From Stercorarius parasiticus (taxonomy: Eukaryota > Chordata > Aves > Charadriiformes > Stercorariidae), in assembly GCA_013396915.1 (NCBI GenBank), contig VWZL01002850.1:196064-260063 (forward strand): a DNA stretch of 64,000 nucleotides. The letters are read 5' to 3'. Positions 21,073 to 33,541 of the stretch are shown one piece after another; within the stretch, counting starts at the first letter, position 1, and each line of letters opens with the position of its first letter. The translations under genes were made by a program, and so were the position numbers. A model generated the notes under the pieces. It did no database searches, had not been told where the DNA came from, and was given only the letters and a program-made list of their open reading frames with translations.

Positions 21073-24000
21073 GTGAGCTGAGGGCTTGGTGCTGGCCTGC
21101 CCGTTGCACGGTGGGTGCTCTGAGGCGCCCCTGGGGGCCGCAGAGCGGCCTTTGGGCCTCCAGCCCCCAGGGGCGCCTCAGAGAAGGTGTCGAGGCCCCT
21201 TGGGCATCTGATCTAAAACATCACATCAGCCCTGTGCAGGGATTTGGGAAGGAAACAGCTGTGCCCTTCATCTTCCTGTTTATTCACTGGCTTTTTCGTG
21301 CCCTCAGCAGCTGCAGTAGTTACCGGTGCACCGGCACGCACAGGCAGTTGTAACTTGAGAGAAAGTGTGTTGGAATAACTGTTCGTTGTTAATTGCCTCT
21401 TCTTTATTTCTCCTTAGGCAATTCTAGAAGCTATGGACATACTCTTTAGAATAAGAGGAGGCTTGGATCTTGCGTTTCAGCTGGCGACTACTGATGGTGT
21501 GTCTATAAGACTATAATAGATTTCTTAATAAAAGGTTATTTATATAAATGTTAACTAGTTAACGATGTTTGTTTTCTTGGCATTTCACCAGATGTTAAGT
21601 GCTTTTTTCCCAAACCCGTAAAGATTAAGTACAAAAATGTTGTTCTTTAGCTCCTTTCATTTTCTGACAGTCTTTTTCCATCGTAGGTTTTTATTTTAAT
21701 TTGAAGTGAAGTTTAAATTGGCATTTTTAGGTAATTTTATTTACGTATTTTTGCTGCTTATGGATATGGTATTGGGATCACTTTTCAGTTTGAATCCCAA
21801 AGCTGGCCCTGGAATTCCAAGCAAATGGGTAATAGCTTGATGAAAATGAATTCATTATAATGGGATTATATTAGCAATACAGTTTGAGATTGTGATCCAG
21901 TCTTTCTAGAGAAATGGAGAAGAGTAACAAGCTAGCTAGTTACTCTGTTGAATTTAGGCGGGATTGGCTACTGCAATTCCACGTGTAATTGGCACTAGAC
22001 CATACGGCATTGAGAGGCTCCTCGAGTCCCACATTCTTACAGTGAGGTGACATTCACTTCAGAGAGTTTGCTCAAAGGTGTTGGCAGCTGTTGAGCTGTC
22101 ACGGGGCAGAGTGTGGATGGAGGGTGTCTTTAGCTCAGCTGTAGCTCATTCTGGATTTTAAAAAGATGTATCTGTCCTAGAAACTCTGAATTCCTTATGG
22201 GTGAACTTTGAAAAGGAACTCGGGCTCCTTTCAGTTCACAGTGTGGAATAGAAGTGTTGAATAGGTTGGCCTCATGTATAGCAACTTTCTGCGAATTGCA
22301 TCCTCAGAGAAAGGCTGTTTATTTGACTTTGTTTACAGTGTAGTTAATTTTAAAGCAGAGTGACACTCAGATTGCCCAGGTGCATGCTATTCGCACCTGT
22401 TAGTGGATAAATATGGCAGACTGCTCCTTTGAAGGCACTGAGTCTTTCTTTCAGAGGAGATTTAGATAAATACATTGGGTTTTGTTTGATTTTTCTAATA
22501 TTGTCATTTTACAGACTTATAGTTCAAAAGCCTACTAATTGTGGCCAAATCTAAGTTAATGCATTAAAGAATTGCAATTCAGCATAGCCTTTGATAGCTT
22601 GTTGTGTTTTGTACAGCTTGTTGTGTTTTGTACAGCTTGTTGTGTTCTAAGTAATGGTTGTTAATCTCGTCAGTGAGGAAAACAATCCTCGTAATGTGCA
22701 AAAGTTGCTCTGTTATATCCAGTATTGGCTCAGGTAGTAAGGAGTGGGTGAAACTTAAAAAGCCAAGTCATGCTCTGAAGGACAAACATCAACACAGATA
22801 ATAAAGATTCAGGCTGACCAGGATGCGGCTTACAGTTACAGGTGTATGTTGGCCAAAACTTGGTCTGCAGCTGGAGTGTAGGCCCTACTTTTCCAAAAAC
22901 TTGCTATGCTTTTGATTTGTATTTATGGATATTGATACGAAGTCAGAAACACATGAGTCGGAGTGAATCTCTCCAGGATTTAGTCAAAAGATTAAATATA
23001 ACCGTACATAGAAGTTTGTACAGAGAAGTTCTTTTGCAGCTGTGGACTTGGTTAAGAGTTGTTGATGTGAGAATTGACTACAGTGTAGGTTATTCTTCTG
23101 TAATTCATTCACCTCTTTATATCTGCCAGCATCTGAGAGAAACAGTATGCTTTTGTTCAGGCAGGTATGAGTGTGAACGTTTGAGACAGACCTGCAAAGT
23201 GAAATCTTACTCGGTTTTTGTTTACATAGCCATTTTTCTGCCCGTAACAGCTCTTAAGTTTTTATTCCAAGTCAAAACGTAGATTTTTTTTTTTTAAATG
23301 CATGCCCAGCAGCTGTAACAGGTGAGGGAATGTTCTAAGCTAATTGTGTCTTTATGTGTTTCAGAGGCATCAACAAAGAAGGCATTAGGATATGTTTTCA
23401 GTGATCTTGGAAACAAACTGTCCTCAGATGTTCTTGTATTGAGAATTCGCCACAGTTCAGTCTATGTGTGGCCTAACAGTGGTGTGAACACTGTTCCAGA
23501 GCTGACTGATGATTCTGCTTGTAAGGAGATAAGACGATTTATACAGTGAGTATATTTAAAAATACATAATTTTTAAAGTCGATTAATTTCATATTATAGC
23601 AGTGTCTCTCTCTGTTGATACTTCAGATTTGATCAAGATGATGAGACCAAACGAAAGCTTGGCAAAAAAAAGGATAAAAAGTTACAAGATACGGTAAGTG
23701 TCTCACCACACTAATAAATTATATCAGACGACCCGTCATATAAAAATTTTTAGATCTCTCCTCCATAGGCGTTTCTGTACACCAATAGGCATTGACATGA
23801 CTTAAAAGAATCCTTTTAAAGTCATTGAGACTCAGCGTGAATGCAGAGATCCATCTACAGTAGATCAGCACATAGAAGTTTGTCTTTAACATTACTAGCT
23901 TTTTTTAAAACCAAGTTATTTCATTAACAAATGTCTACAATCTTACTTCTTGGTGCGTGTGTTGGAGGAGGTGTACTAGTGGTGTCTTTACTCTCCGCAG

Positions 24001-27000
24001 CAGCAGATAGTCAATGTAGACCTCATGTTGGAAATGACATCTTCGTTAGCTGCTTTGGCTCCTGTCATTGAAAGGGAAAATAAGGAACACCACTACATTA
24101 ACATGACATTGCCAGTTGATGTCGTTGTATCTGTTTCTCCAGAAGAACCATGGGGAAAGTAAGTGTTATCCTGCACTTGCAATTTTTTAGCTTCATTTCT
24201 GCTTTTTCTTAAAATAGTGACGTAAAGTTCTTGTATCATATCATTAATCAGTTAATTGAAGTAGTGTGTAGTATTTTTGTAATGGAATTTAACTGTGTAA
24301 ATAATAAATGCTGCTGTAGACAGTTGTTAGCTTTAATAATCTTGAGAAACAATCCTTTTGCTATCTACAAAAAAAATCAGTTTATCCATGTCTGATTGGT
24401 TTGATAACTTGTAACCATTGCCTAGCAAGGAATTGAGAAAGCCAGGAAAATGTTCTAAAAATTCTCGTAAGTATGTGAGTGTGTATAAAAGTGAGAGTTG
24501 GAGTTTATTTGATGAGCCTTCGTAATTTTGGTACTACGTTAGGGGCTGCAGCTGGGTGGGTGAGGGTGGAAAACGATGAGTCTTCCCCTGTATTCTTTCC
24601 TTGCATTTTTTCTGTAGGATTTGACTCTGAAGGATCCTAAATGGGGTGGATAAAATGCAAAAAAGACCCCCATATAGTCACAGATGTAACTTTTATTTTG
24701 GCAAATGCTCATAATGGTTGTGTTTCTGATAGGAGAGCTGTATACCTGCGCTTTGGAGGGCTGAATCGTTAGGGAGTAGTTTCTGCATACAGACGTGCTT
24801 TGAGTAAAGCACTGTGAGGTTCTGTCTTGCTTTGTGGGAGTGGGAGCATGGAATTAAGTTCATCAGACCAGGTGCAAATCTGCATATAAGTATTGTATAA
24901 CTATCAGAGCTATGAGAGAAAATGATCCACCATCACTGTTCTGCTTAACTATTCTCCCTCATACTTTGCAGGGTACAAAATCTCCTGGTAAAAGCAATTC
25001 ACAGGCAATTAACTGACATGGAAAGATGTATCATGAAATACATGAAGGGAACATCAATTGTGGTACCAGAACAATTTCATTTCATGTTACCAGGAAAAAA
25101 TCATCTTGTAACAATCTCGTATCCTACGGGTATTTCTGATGATCAACTGGAAAGTTACAGAAAGGTAAAGCCAACAAATACTAACAGAACCTGATTTTTG
25201 AATTATTTTTTAGATGTTATTATTATTATTATTATTGTAACTGAAGCAGTGGTAAAGCTTTTTGTTTAGCCAACATAGAATAAATACTAACAGATACTGC
25301 TATTTTGTAAATTTATTTTTATTATAGCTGAAGCAGTATACTGAATATGGAAGCTTTATTTATTAGAAGTTCTTTTATAAAATGCATCAGATCTCATTTT
25401 TGTAAGGGAACAATCAAAACTTTAAAACTACATAGGATTTGTTTTAGATAGGTTTTATCTAAATTATACTTCTCATGCTGGATTCTTTGAACATCTCCAC
25501 TTCGTTGGTAGAATATCAGATGACTTGTAGTGTGTTACTACTTTCAGACTTTTAACACCTGTCCTGAAAGGGTTAGGGTTGGGGCTTTTTTGTTTGTTTT
25601 GGTTTCTTTCCTGGGGTTGTGAGTTGTTGGTTTCATTTGTTTGTTTTGGGGGGCTGCTTTTTGCAGCTCACAGCTGACCAGCCTTAGCTAGTTTTTGTTT
25701 GTTTGTTGCCTTCTGGATCAGCCCATCTAGAAAAAGGAGTATGGATGATGTGGAAAATGTTCTGATGTGGCAGTCCATTCCGATGGAGAGGTGTGCCTGG
25801 CCGATACCCGTTCAGGTCACACAGTTTCACATACTGAGAGTGGGGAAAGAGTCTTCTGCTGCCTTAGAGGTGTAGAATCCATAGGGATTTCTCTTTTTCT
25901 TCTTCCCTGCGAAGCATTGCTGTGTATGCAAAGCCTGTCTATTCCTTGGATTTGCCAGAGGCCTGAGGCATCGGGGGCACATTAAGTCTTTCCCGCTCTC
26001 TCTTCTGCTCACTCTTACGCACTGATTGCCAAGTGTTGCTATAGCTAATGTAGTTAGGTTCAGTGTTGGGTCATCTGTGTAAAATGTATTACCTGTGTTA
26101 TACGCATTATCCCAGATGATCTCATAATTCCATTCACTCTTAAGCTCCCTGAAAGAAGGCAATATATCTTTTTAAATGTGGCTGCTGTGTTGCAAACAGT
26201 GCTTAAGAGACTTAAAAATAGACTGAATCTGCCTAAAACGTAAGCTCAGTGTCTGTCTCGGTATGTGGTGTTTGGATGTCTTCAGTATTAGTTAAGATTA
26301 TAATTCAGAGTGTGTGTATCTATACTACTACATAAATAAAACTGTAATCCTTCTCTACTATGGTGTATTTTATCATACTTTCATAAGGCATTTGTCACTC
26401 ATAATATCTTCAGTGGGGCTGCAGCGGCAGGCGTTGTGTAACAGGACCGCATAAAGTAGCGGCCCCTGTAGATAGGAGGTAAGCCTGCATGAGCTTCCTT
26501 CGAGAGCTGAGATCTAGCAGTAAACGTACATGCTGAATGTTTAATTAAGCAGATTTTAAGATATTAATTTGCTAAGCTATGCTGTTACAATTGTTTACGT
26601 CTTTATTGTTACTTACAATGTGATGTTTTAATACAAAATTTGAATTGTGCTCTTTATTTTTATTCAAACTTGCATGTAGGAATTGCATGGGTTATTCAGT
26701 CTGCCTTGTGACAGACCATATTTCAAGAGAGCAAATGCTTATCATTTTCCAGATGAACCATATAAAGATGGATATCTGAGAAATCCACACTTACATCTTA
26801 ATTCACCTGGTACAGAGTCTGGTATGGTAAGTTTGAATTGAAACATTTGCAAGAAATTATTTTTATTTTACTTGAGACTTGTAATTTAGATAGTCAGTAT
26901 TGTATAGATGGAAAAGTGAAGTAACTGACTCAGCCTTTTAAGCAAAAGGGCTTCCCTGCACAAAATGGCATTGCTTTAGCTGTATTTGTCCCAAAGAAAT

Positions 27001-30000
27001 TGCATTTTATTGGAAAAGGATGTATGCATTTTTAGCACGTATCTTAAAAGTTTTTCAGAACCAGGACAAGAAACTAAATCTATGAACGGAGATGTTTAGG
27101 AGACAAAAACAGGAGGAGCAATCATGTGAATAACAGCCCTTCAGTTCTTTCAAAGATTTGCAGTCCCCAACCGAAAGCTTTTTACAGCACAAACAGCACA
27201 TCGTATGACTTCTCTGGCAATTGATGCACATGTGATGAGATGCACGTGTATTCTCTCTTTCTCTGCAGGTTTATTTAGTACATGGTGTGTATAGTTACCA
27301 CCACTATATGCAGGATCGGATTGATGACAGTGGCTGGGGCTGCGCCTATCGGTCTTTGCAGACAATCTGTTCTTGGTTCAGGCACCAAGGTTACGTTGAT
27401 AGACCTGTACCAACACACAATGAAATTCAACAGGTACAGAACACTTAAGCAGATTCATTATTTTATGCATGTTTGTCTAGAAAAGATCATATAGATTATT
27501 TTTAAAATAGCAAATTCATATGTTTTAGACTTTGGATTTGTGTGGTATTTTTAGTTTGTCTTTTAAATTGAGCTATAGTAGTTCCTAATTATTACTTTTA
27601 ACAAGTTTTATTATAGGTGATTTGTCTCCATATGTTCATCAGTGTTGGGTGACGTTATCTGTACAAATAAGACTCATTAAAATAGTCTTGTAAATATTTC
27701 CTTGGATTAATGTTCTGTTAGAATCTCAGATTAGGACATTTTCACTGTTTTTGCCAAATGAGAGAAAAGAATGAATCCAATGTGTCATATTAAAATCAGT
27801 TTTAAAACCAACTCTTGTCTTCAGTGACAGCTGGATTAGGCCCCAGATGCTGTGGATTGATTTACTGCCTTCTTTTGCAACTTTGCCTTTGGGAGTAGTG
27901 GGCTTTTCCTGCTTTTTGAATTCTCCTTCGCTGCTTTTTCTGTCGTGAATTTGAACGCGTGCCTGTGTACATTCATTTCTGTTAACAGCACTGAAGAAAA
28001 ACTGTAGGCTTGGGAAGCTAATACTGTATGCATAGCAAGAAATACTGCAATTATCTTCAGTCTTCTCAAAATAGTTCTTTGTGTTGTATTTATTTACTGA
28101 ACATTTTTAGCAAATTTTGATTCAGTCCATAAAACAGCTTTCACTATACCTAACCAGGGGTGTGAGCACTAAAGTTAAAACTGTGTTTCCTGAACATTTC
28201 TCGGTCCACACCTGCACCTAAAAGCAGTTGAAGTCCATGCGCTCCTGTAGTATGTTTAGACATCTAGAAGAGGGCAGTAGCCTTCAGGAGACTTTGTGAT
28301 CTTCATATCCTGAGCAGAAAAGGCCCCTCTTGAGTGCCGCATGTAACATAAAAGCCTTAGAATGGAGAAGAGTTTAAAATAAACCACAGCCCTCAGTGTA
28401 TTTCAGTGGCCTCTTTCTCAGACCACTATTTTGCGGATCTTTTTCTGAGATGCTTTGAATGGGAAGCCAGGTACTTCAGTGTGTGAAGTGGCTTCTGCAG
28501 TGCAACAACGCACTCCATGATTAGACAGCTCAGTGCTCGCCACCCCAGGGTTATATTTTATATTCTGTGCTTATAGGCACTGTCTGTGTCTGTGTTCAAG
28601 TGACATTTCCAGAACACAACCCCAATGAATGAATTTGACATCCATTTGTCTGCTTTTGACCGGCTAGGTTCAAAACACATTCCCATATAAACCATCTTTG
28701 TTCACAAAAAGTGGTGGAATGTCTCCTGTATGTCGCTGACATTTGTTTTTCTTCATCATGATGTTGCAAAGGCCCTGGTGGATGCTGGAGACAAGCCTGC
28801 GGCATTTGTTGGGTCACGGCAATGGATTGGTTCCATTGAGGTACAGCTTGTTTTGAATCAGCTTTTTGGAATAACATCCAAAATATTATTTGTCAGGTAA
28901 GAATCAATATCTGTTTAATAGCTCAGTAATTATTAAAAAAACTGAAGGCCTTGAAATGCAAATTGCCATAACAATACATGGAAGAATGGAGGTAGTAAAG
29001 GAGAGAATAAATCTTGTAAGGGTTTTGTGTTCGTAAACCCTGTGCTCCTGCCTTTGGTTGTGCTCAGTGCTTACAGATGAAGGGGTTGCTAAATTTCCTG
29101 CAGGCTTGGCGTTCCAGTTTGCAGTTGCTATAAATGGCTTAACAATACACAAACTGATGTGGAATTCAGCCTCTTCCTTTGCACCACAAATATCCTAAAA
29201 GAGCATGTGACCATGGTGATGGTGATTCTTAACGGTAGGAAAACAGTTCAGTTTTTCAATATTTTGTAAAGCTTTATGTAGCAAATTTTAATCTTGTTTG
29301 TTCCAGAGCTTATATTTGCAGCTGATCCACCTATTATTTACAGCATTTGTGACAGGCCCTGGCAGTATGAAGGTTTTTATTCCTGCACATAAGAATATAG
29401 AATAGATTCCTTTGTGAACAGGGAAAAATTACTTGTAGTGCTGCTACAAGGGAGCAGCAGTGTTTGTCAGGATTATGACAAGCCAGCATCACTGGCATGC
29501 TGAGAAATCATCATGCATCTCTTTCAGCTGGTCACTGGCAGTGGAGAGCATTTTTTGTCTTGGGCTTATTTCCAGCTAGCACCTCTAACCCTCTGTGGAA
29601 ATCAGACTTCGCAGCTGCACCAGCAGCACTAGCACTGAATCCATTATTGTAAATCCACCGTTTCCCAGAGTTCTGGTTTTGTATTCTATCTGCATTTAAT
29701 CCATCTCTCCAGGAACTCGGGAAGCAGGCACGCAGGCTTTCTTTGGGTTTTCAAAAGGTTAACCACTATATGAAGAAATACAAAGACGAGATATTAAAAA
29801 TACCTGTATTGATTTCCTTGCCTAGCTTCTTTGGGAGCACTCTCAGTCTTCTGAGGGGAATATGAGTCTCGTCAGACATATGTCTTCAGCTCCGAATCCT
29901 GGGGTGCCTGCACATATTGTGTGTGTGTGCCTTTCTCTTGCATGTTGACGTCTTTTGTCCTGTGGTTGAAAAGGAGAGCAGGGAGATGATAACAAAGCTA

Positions 30001-33000
30001 AATTCAGTGTTGCTTTGAACAGATTGCTAATGTTATTTGAGATTAGATTTTTAAAGCCAGCTTGGGTATGAATGCTGCAACTGCCTGTGCAATTACAGTG
30101 GAAACCTGTCTTAAGAGACGTTGTTTACCAACACCTTATTTTTGTTGTTTCTGATGAAGTTCTGTTACTTTAGACAGATGCAGCCAGCCTGTTTTTCAGC
30201 CACACCAGTGGGGTTTACCAGCTGTCCCCACCGTGGGAGACAAGCAGCAGGCGCGTTACAGAACCTGGGTGACTCCAGGTGCTCCAGTGGCAGACTGGGC
30301 TTACAGCAGATTCATTGGTCCGACCAGAATCTATAAGTTCCATTAAAAAACTTTCTTTCAAACTGTCTCAGGATGTTCACACAAAAAAACTCTTCTGCCA
30401 CTTTCTAATCGCTCACCTATGCAGTTAACGAATATAATGGATAATTAGAGAATTGAGTCTAGTGAGGATAACAAATCTATTGTTGTTTTTCTTACCTAGC
30501 CAGGGTTCCGAGCTAGCGTTGCAGGGAAGAGAGCTTGCTAATCATTTCAAGACTGAAGGAACTCCAGTTATGATTGGTAAGTGCTCGAGTAGCGAAGGAT
30601 GCCAGTGAAAGCATGTGGCCTCCCTGTGCTGAATTCAATTTCAATTAAAACTCCTTCAGTTTACTTTACAAAAGTTAATCAAAACTCTATATTAAATTAA
30701 AAATCATGCTTTTCCCAAGGGAGCCTAGAGAATGATACAATTTAGTCTGGCTGGTATCTTTTCACTTTGTATTTCTCCCAAGCTCAGAATTAAACCTGGT
30801 AACTAAAGTCAATCTAAACGGTCGTATTAAAAACTGCTGTTAAAGTCAGAACTCGGGAGCTGACTTCTGCTTGCTGGAGGGGCAGAAGTTCATACGGTTC
30901 CCTGAAACTTACACAGAAGAGTAATGTTTATCTGGCTTTGAAGAGAAGGGTGTTACCCAAATTCTTTTTAAGACCAGTTTTAATAATCTGAAATGTTGGT
31001 AACATGAGAAACGCCATTCATAAGAATGCCGAAACTTTAATTGAACTATTTCCAAGATGGCTGTGGTTTAGAAAATGGAAGCTATCGAAAATATAATTTT
31101 CAGCTTTAATAAAAGCTCACTTCTAGCAATTTTCACAATCTGTATTTGGCACTCCATAAAGATAACGTTACTCTCTCAAATTAGAGGTGCCAGAAGTCCA
31201 GATTTTGGTATGAAATATTCTTGGCCTTTCAGCAGCCGTTTTATCTGAATTTCAAGAATTTAGAACTCTGTACCGAAAAATCTTTTAGTCTGTAACTTAT
31301 CCTTCCCTGTAATGCTCTTTTGTAGATTGGTTTGATTGTTGTTGTTGGGGGCGGGTGGTGGAAGTTGGCTTTTTGGGGTGGGTTTTGGGGATATTTTTTT
31401 ATGCTTGTGTTCTTTTGGGGTTTTTGCAATTCCTTCTGTTGTGTGGACTGCAGCATCCCAAGGAGGTGAACTCCTGCTATCTGAAAGAAACGTGCAAGGG
31501 TCCACCAGCTCATCAAAATGTCCCCTCTCCCTGTTTGCAGGCTGGAGAAAGGGGAGTCAGAAATTACTTCTCTGCCCCTATAGCCATTGATGGGACTTCG
31601 TAGAAAACAGCAGATAACCCTTATCCAGAAATTGTGACTTCTGTTCTAATCTTAGTCCTTTTACAACCAGGAAGTTTTCCACATTCCTTTTCTACAGTTA
31701 AGTTTCTTTAAAAGAAAAAGTGAGCAAAACAGATGTTTGAAATTCTTGACTTCATCCGGCGGAAGTGCTGAGGATTTAACCCGCCTTGCTGACATGGAAG
31801 AAATTTGGAAAGTAAATTCCCTAGTTGTAGTAAGTAAAGCAAAATAAGTAATCTTCCCTAGTTGTAGTAAAGATGTGTTGTTTAATGATGTGAAGAATCT
31901 TACGTAGGACAGCTTCAGAATCGTTTTGATAACCAAGCTAATCTGTTAAGAGAAAGTGTTGATGTACTTTTATTTTAGGCTTGCACATTTAGCCAATCTC
32001 AGTGAAGAATTTTGAGCAATTTGTGTTTCTTCTATTTCAGGTGGAGGTGTTTTGGCTCACACGATATTGGGAGTGGCTTGGAATGAGATTACAGGGCACA
32101 TAAAATACTTGATTCTAGACCCGCATTACACTGGAGGAGAAGATCTGCATGTTGTTTTGGAAAAGGTGAGGCTTAATGCACATAAATACATATACACACA
32201 CATGTATGTACATACGTATATTTTGGCATTAAACAAGTAATGCACAGCCAAATACGAATTGGCCATTCTATGGCTTCTCCGTTCCTTATGGAGGAAGTGC
32301 TGATCCCAGTTAACTTGCAAATATGCTTCTTAATGTTAATTTCTGAAACTTAGTGTCTTCGGAGAAGACATATTGGGTCAGCAACTACATAAAGTTATTA
32401 CAGTACAAAGAAATGTTCTTTACTTTCTCTGAATTAAACCATCTCCCCTTTTACCCAGTAGTATATACAATTAATGTGTTTGGAATTTTGAATGGAACAG
32501 AAACATCTGTTCAGCCTGTCAAATGCTGTTATTGAAGCAGAGAAGTTAACTATTTATTTAAAATTTAAAACATTTTTAGAAGTCCAGCACTAGGCATTCT
32601 CAGATCAGGCCTTAAACTAAGTTTAAAGGGCGGGTACTGTTTTCAAACAGCTGTTTTGAAAATCTGGGAGAATGCTAAAGAACTAAAGGGTATCTAATGT
32701 TGCTTACATATTTAAGGCTACTAAAAGGGATGACACAGCACATCACAAAACAGTAAAAATAGTGTCAAAGATGTAAACTCTGAACGTGGCTAAATCATGC
32801 TATAGGTGTTAAGTAATCAGTTTCTCTTCTTAATATTAAATGGCACATAGCAACTTTTCTTTCCTACCTTTATTTGATACCCTTGGGTTGGGCTCAACTA
32901 TAAAAGCTATTGAGGAATCATTTTGCTGTCCCCATAATGACTGAGGTTTGTAGCGCTCTTCTTCAAAAACGCCTCGTATAATTAAGTGGTAAAAAGCTTT

Positions 33001-33541
33001 GTTAGACTGGTTTTCTGCTAAATCACGATCAACAGCACATCCCCTGATAGCAGGAGCTCTGTTTGGCTCTGAAATACCAACTGTTCCCAAAGAAGGCAAA
33101 GATTCTTCAAGACGAGAAATGGAAACTCTGAGTGATAGGAGTTTCAAAATCATCAGTCTCTGTAGCAGCAGAAGGCAGCAGGAAGCGGGGGGAAAAAAAG
33201 AAAAATACGCTGCTTTTTGGGAACTGAGCTGGGATGGGGGGGGGGAAGGGGGAGAGAGAAAGACTCTTGTGAAATGTTTTCCCTTTATGTGTTTCCATGC
33301 ACACAGAGAACTTTGGAATCATGTGTCATTGCATCCTATAGATGTTTGAGAAGAATTCATACAGCTTAGATTAAAATTGATAAAATAGATCCAATAGATA
33401 GGAAGAACAGAATTCATAGTAGATGTAAATGCGATCTTGCTTTTTCTTGGACAGGGCTGGTGTGGATGGAAGGGGCCGGAGTTTTGGACCAAGGACGCCT
33501 ATTATAACCTGTGCCTACCTCAACGACCAAAAACTATTTAA
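21022..33541 (+). CDS. UFSP2: UFSP2, UFM1-specific protease 2
   Basis: Twelve coding exons: 21022-21072, 21418-21496, 23365-23545, 23627-23693, 24001-24158, 24972-25164, 26680-26826, 27269-27433, 28772-28896, 30500-30576, 32041-32165, 33455-33541. They join in phase to 1455 nt, 484 residues. Human UFSP2 is 469 aa; the extra 15 are at the N-terminus ([17 protein letters not shown] before [10 protein letters not shown]), and an internal Met at residue 23 is the equivalent of the human MDILF. This cysteine protease (family C78) matures UFM1 and removes it from targets at the ER. The catalytic set is intact: Cys317 in [12 protein letters not shown], Asp441 and His443 in LILDPHYTG, with an upstream Tyr in [11 protein letters not shown]. 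The N-terminal half has the MPN-like region seen in UFSP2 but not UFSP1. It shares a CpG promoter with CFAP96. Confidence 0.97.
21118..21183. repeat. Perfect 21-bp inverted repeat, 24-nt loop
   Basis: The arm at 21118-21138 (CTCTGAGGCGCCCCTG...) is the exact reverse complement of 21163-21183. The arms are GC-rich and lie in UFSP2 intron 1, 45 nt after the donor. The RNA would form a very stable hairpin. Confidence 0.95.
21418..21496 (+). CDS. UFSP2: UFSP2 coding exon 2
   Basis: Encodes [20 protein letters not shown] plus QLATTD; matches human [18 protein letters not shown]. Acceptor TTCTCCTTAG, donor GATG|GTGTGT, ends phase 1. Confidence 0.95.
22596..22648. repeat. 19-bp tandem repeat, ~2.8 copies
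   Basis: Unit AGCTTGTTGTGTTTTGTAC repeated head to tail in UFSP2 intron 2. Confidence 0.85.
23365..23545 (+). CDS. UFSP2: UFSP2 coding exon 3
   Basis: Encodes [20 protein letters not shown] through [13 protein letters not shown]; the split Gln codon CA|A fixes the donor ATACA|GTGAGT. Acceptor TATGTGTTTCAG. Confidence 0.96.
23627..23693 (+). CDS. UFSP2: UFSP2 coding exon 4
   Basis: 67 nt encoding [20 protein letters not shown] and DT, a charged linker (human FEPEEDIKRK...KKDKKL). Donor ACG|GTAAGT. Confidence 0.93.
24001..24158 (+). CDS. UFSP2: UFSP2 coding exon 5
   Basis: Encodes [20 protein letters not shown] and continues through [12 protein letters not shown] to PEEPWGK. The acceptor is a run of CAG triplets (CCGCAG|CAG|CAG|ATA), so splicing could begin at 24001, 24004 or 24007. 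Donor GGAAA|GTAAGT. Confidence 0.95.
24972..25164 (+). CDS. UFSP2: UFSP2 coding exon 6
   Basis: Encodes [55 protein letters not shown] and so on. Acceptor ACTTTGCAG, donor AGAAAG|GTAAAG. Confidence 0.96.
25217..25237. repeat. (TTA)n microsatellite
   Basis: Seven trinucleotide units in UFSP2 intron 6. Confidence 0.8.
26680..26826 (+). CDS. UFSP2: UFSP2 coding exon 7
   Basis: Encodes [40 protein letters not shown] and NSPGTESGM. 147 nt, phase 0 at both ends. It begins the C78 peptidase domain. Confidence 0.96.
27269..27433 (+). CDS. UFSP2: UFSP2 coding exon 8 with catalytic Cys
   Basis: Encodes [40 protein letters not shown] and [15 protein letters not shown]. Cys317 of GWGCAYRSL is the nucleophile by alignment with human Cys302. 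Acceptor TTTCTCTGCAG. Confidence 0.97.
28772..28896 (+). CDS. UFSP2: UFSP2 coding exon 9
   Basis: Encodes [20 protein letters not shown] and [20 protein letters not shown]. The acceptor ATGTTGCAAAG lacks a strong pyrimidine tract, but the frame and homology fix the boundary. Confidence 0.95.
30500..30576 (+). CDS. UFSP2: UFSP2 coding exon 10
   Basis: Encodes [20 protein letters not shown] and GTPVMI. Acceptor TTCTTACCTAG, donor ATTG|GTAAGT. Confidence 0.96.
32041..32165 (+). CDS. UFSP2: UFSP2 coding exon 11 with catalytic Asp/His
   Basis: Encodes [20 protein letters not shown] and [20 protein letters not shown]. Asp441 and His443 of the DPH motif complete the catalytic triad. Confidence 0.97.
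33455..33541 (+). CDS. UFSP2: UFSP2 coding exon 12 (last)
   Basis: Encodes [20 protein letters not shown] and LPQRPKTI, then TAA. Human ends LPQRPNMI. Acceptor TTTCTTGGACAG. Confidence 0.97.
   Translation, partial: GWCGWKGPEFWTKDAYYNLCLPQRPKTI

Larger units (their letters stand above)
20640..21130. promoter_or_regulatory. CpG-rich bidirectional promoter, CFAP96 / UFSP2
   Basis: The only long CG-dense stretch in the first half of the window. It holds many CpGs, GC boxes (GGGCGGGA near 20925, GAGGGGCGGG near 20955), TGCGCAGCC and CCTGCGCGG (NRF1-like), an inverted CCAAT (GCATTGG near 20872) and no TATA box. UFSP2 begins at its right edge. CFAP96 runs away from its left side. Start sites are inferred. 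Confidence 0.75.

Noticed and set aside
20581..21353. Several long frames through the CpG island on both strands
   Set aside because: GC-rich DNA has few stops; the frames overlap the promoter and UFSP2 exon 1 without homology.
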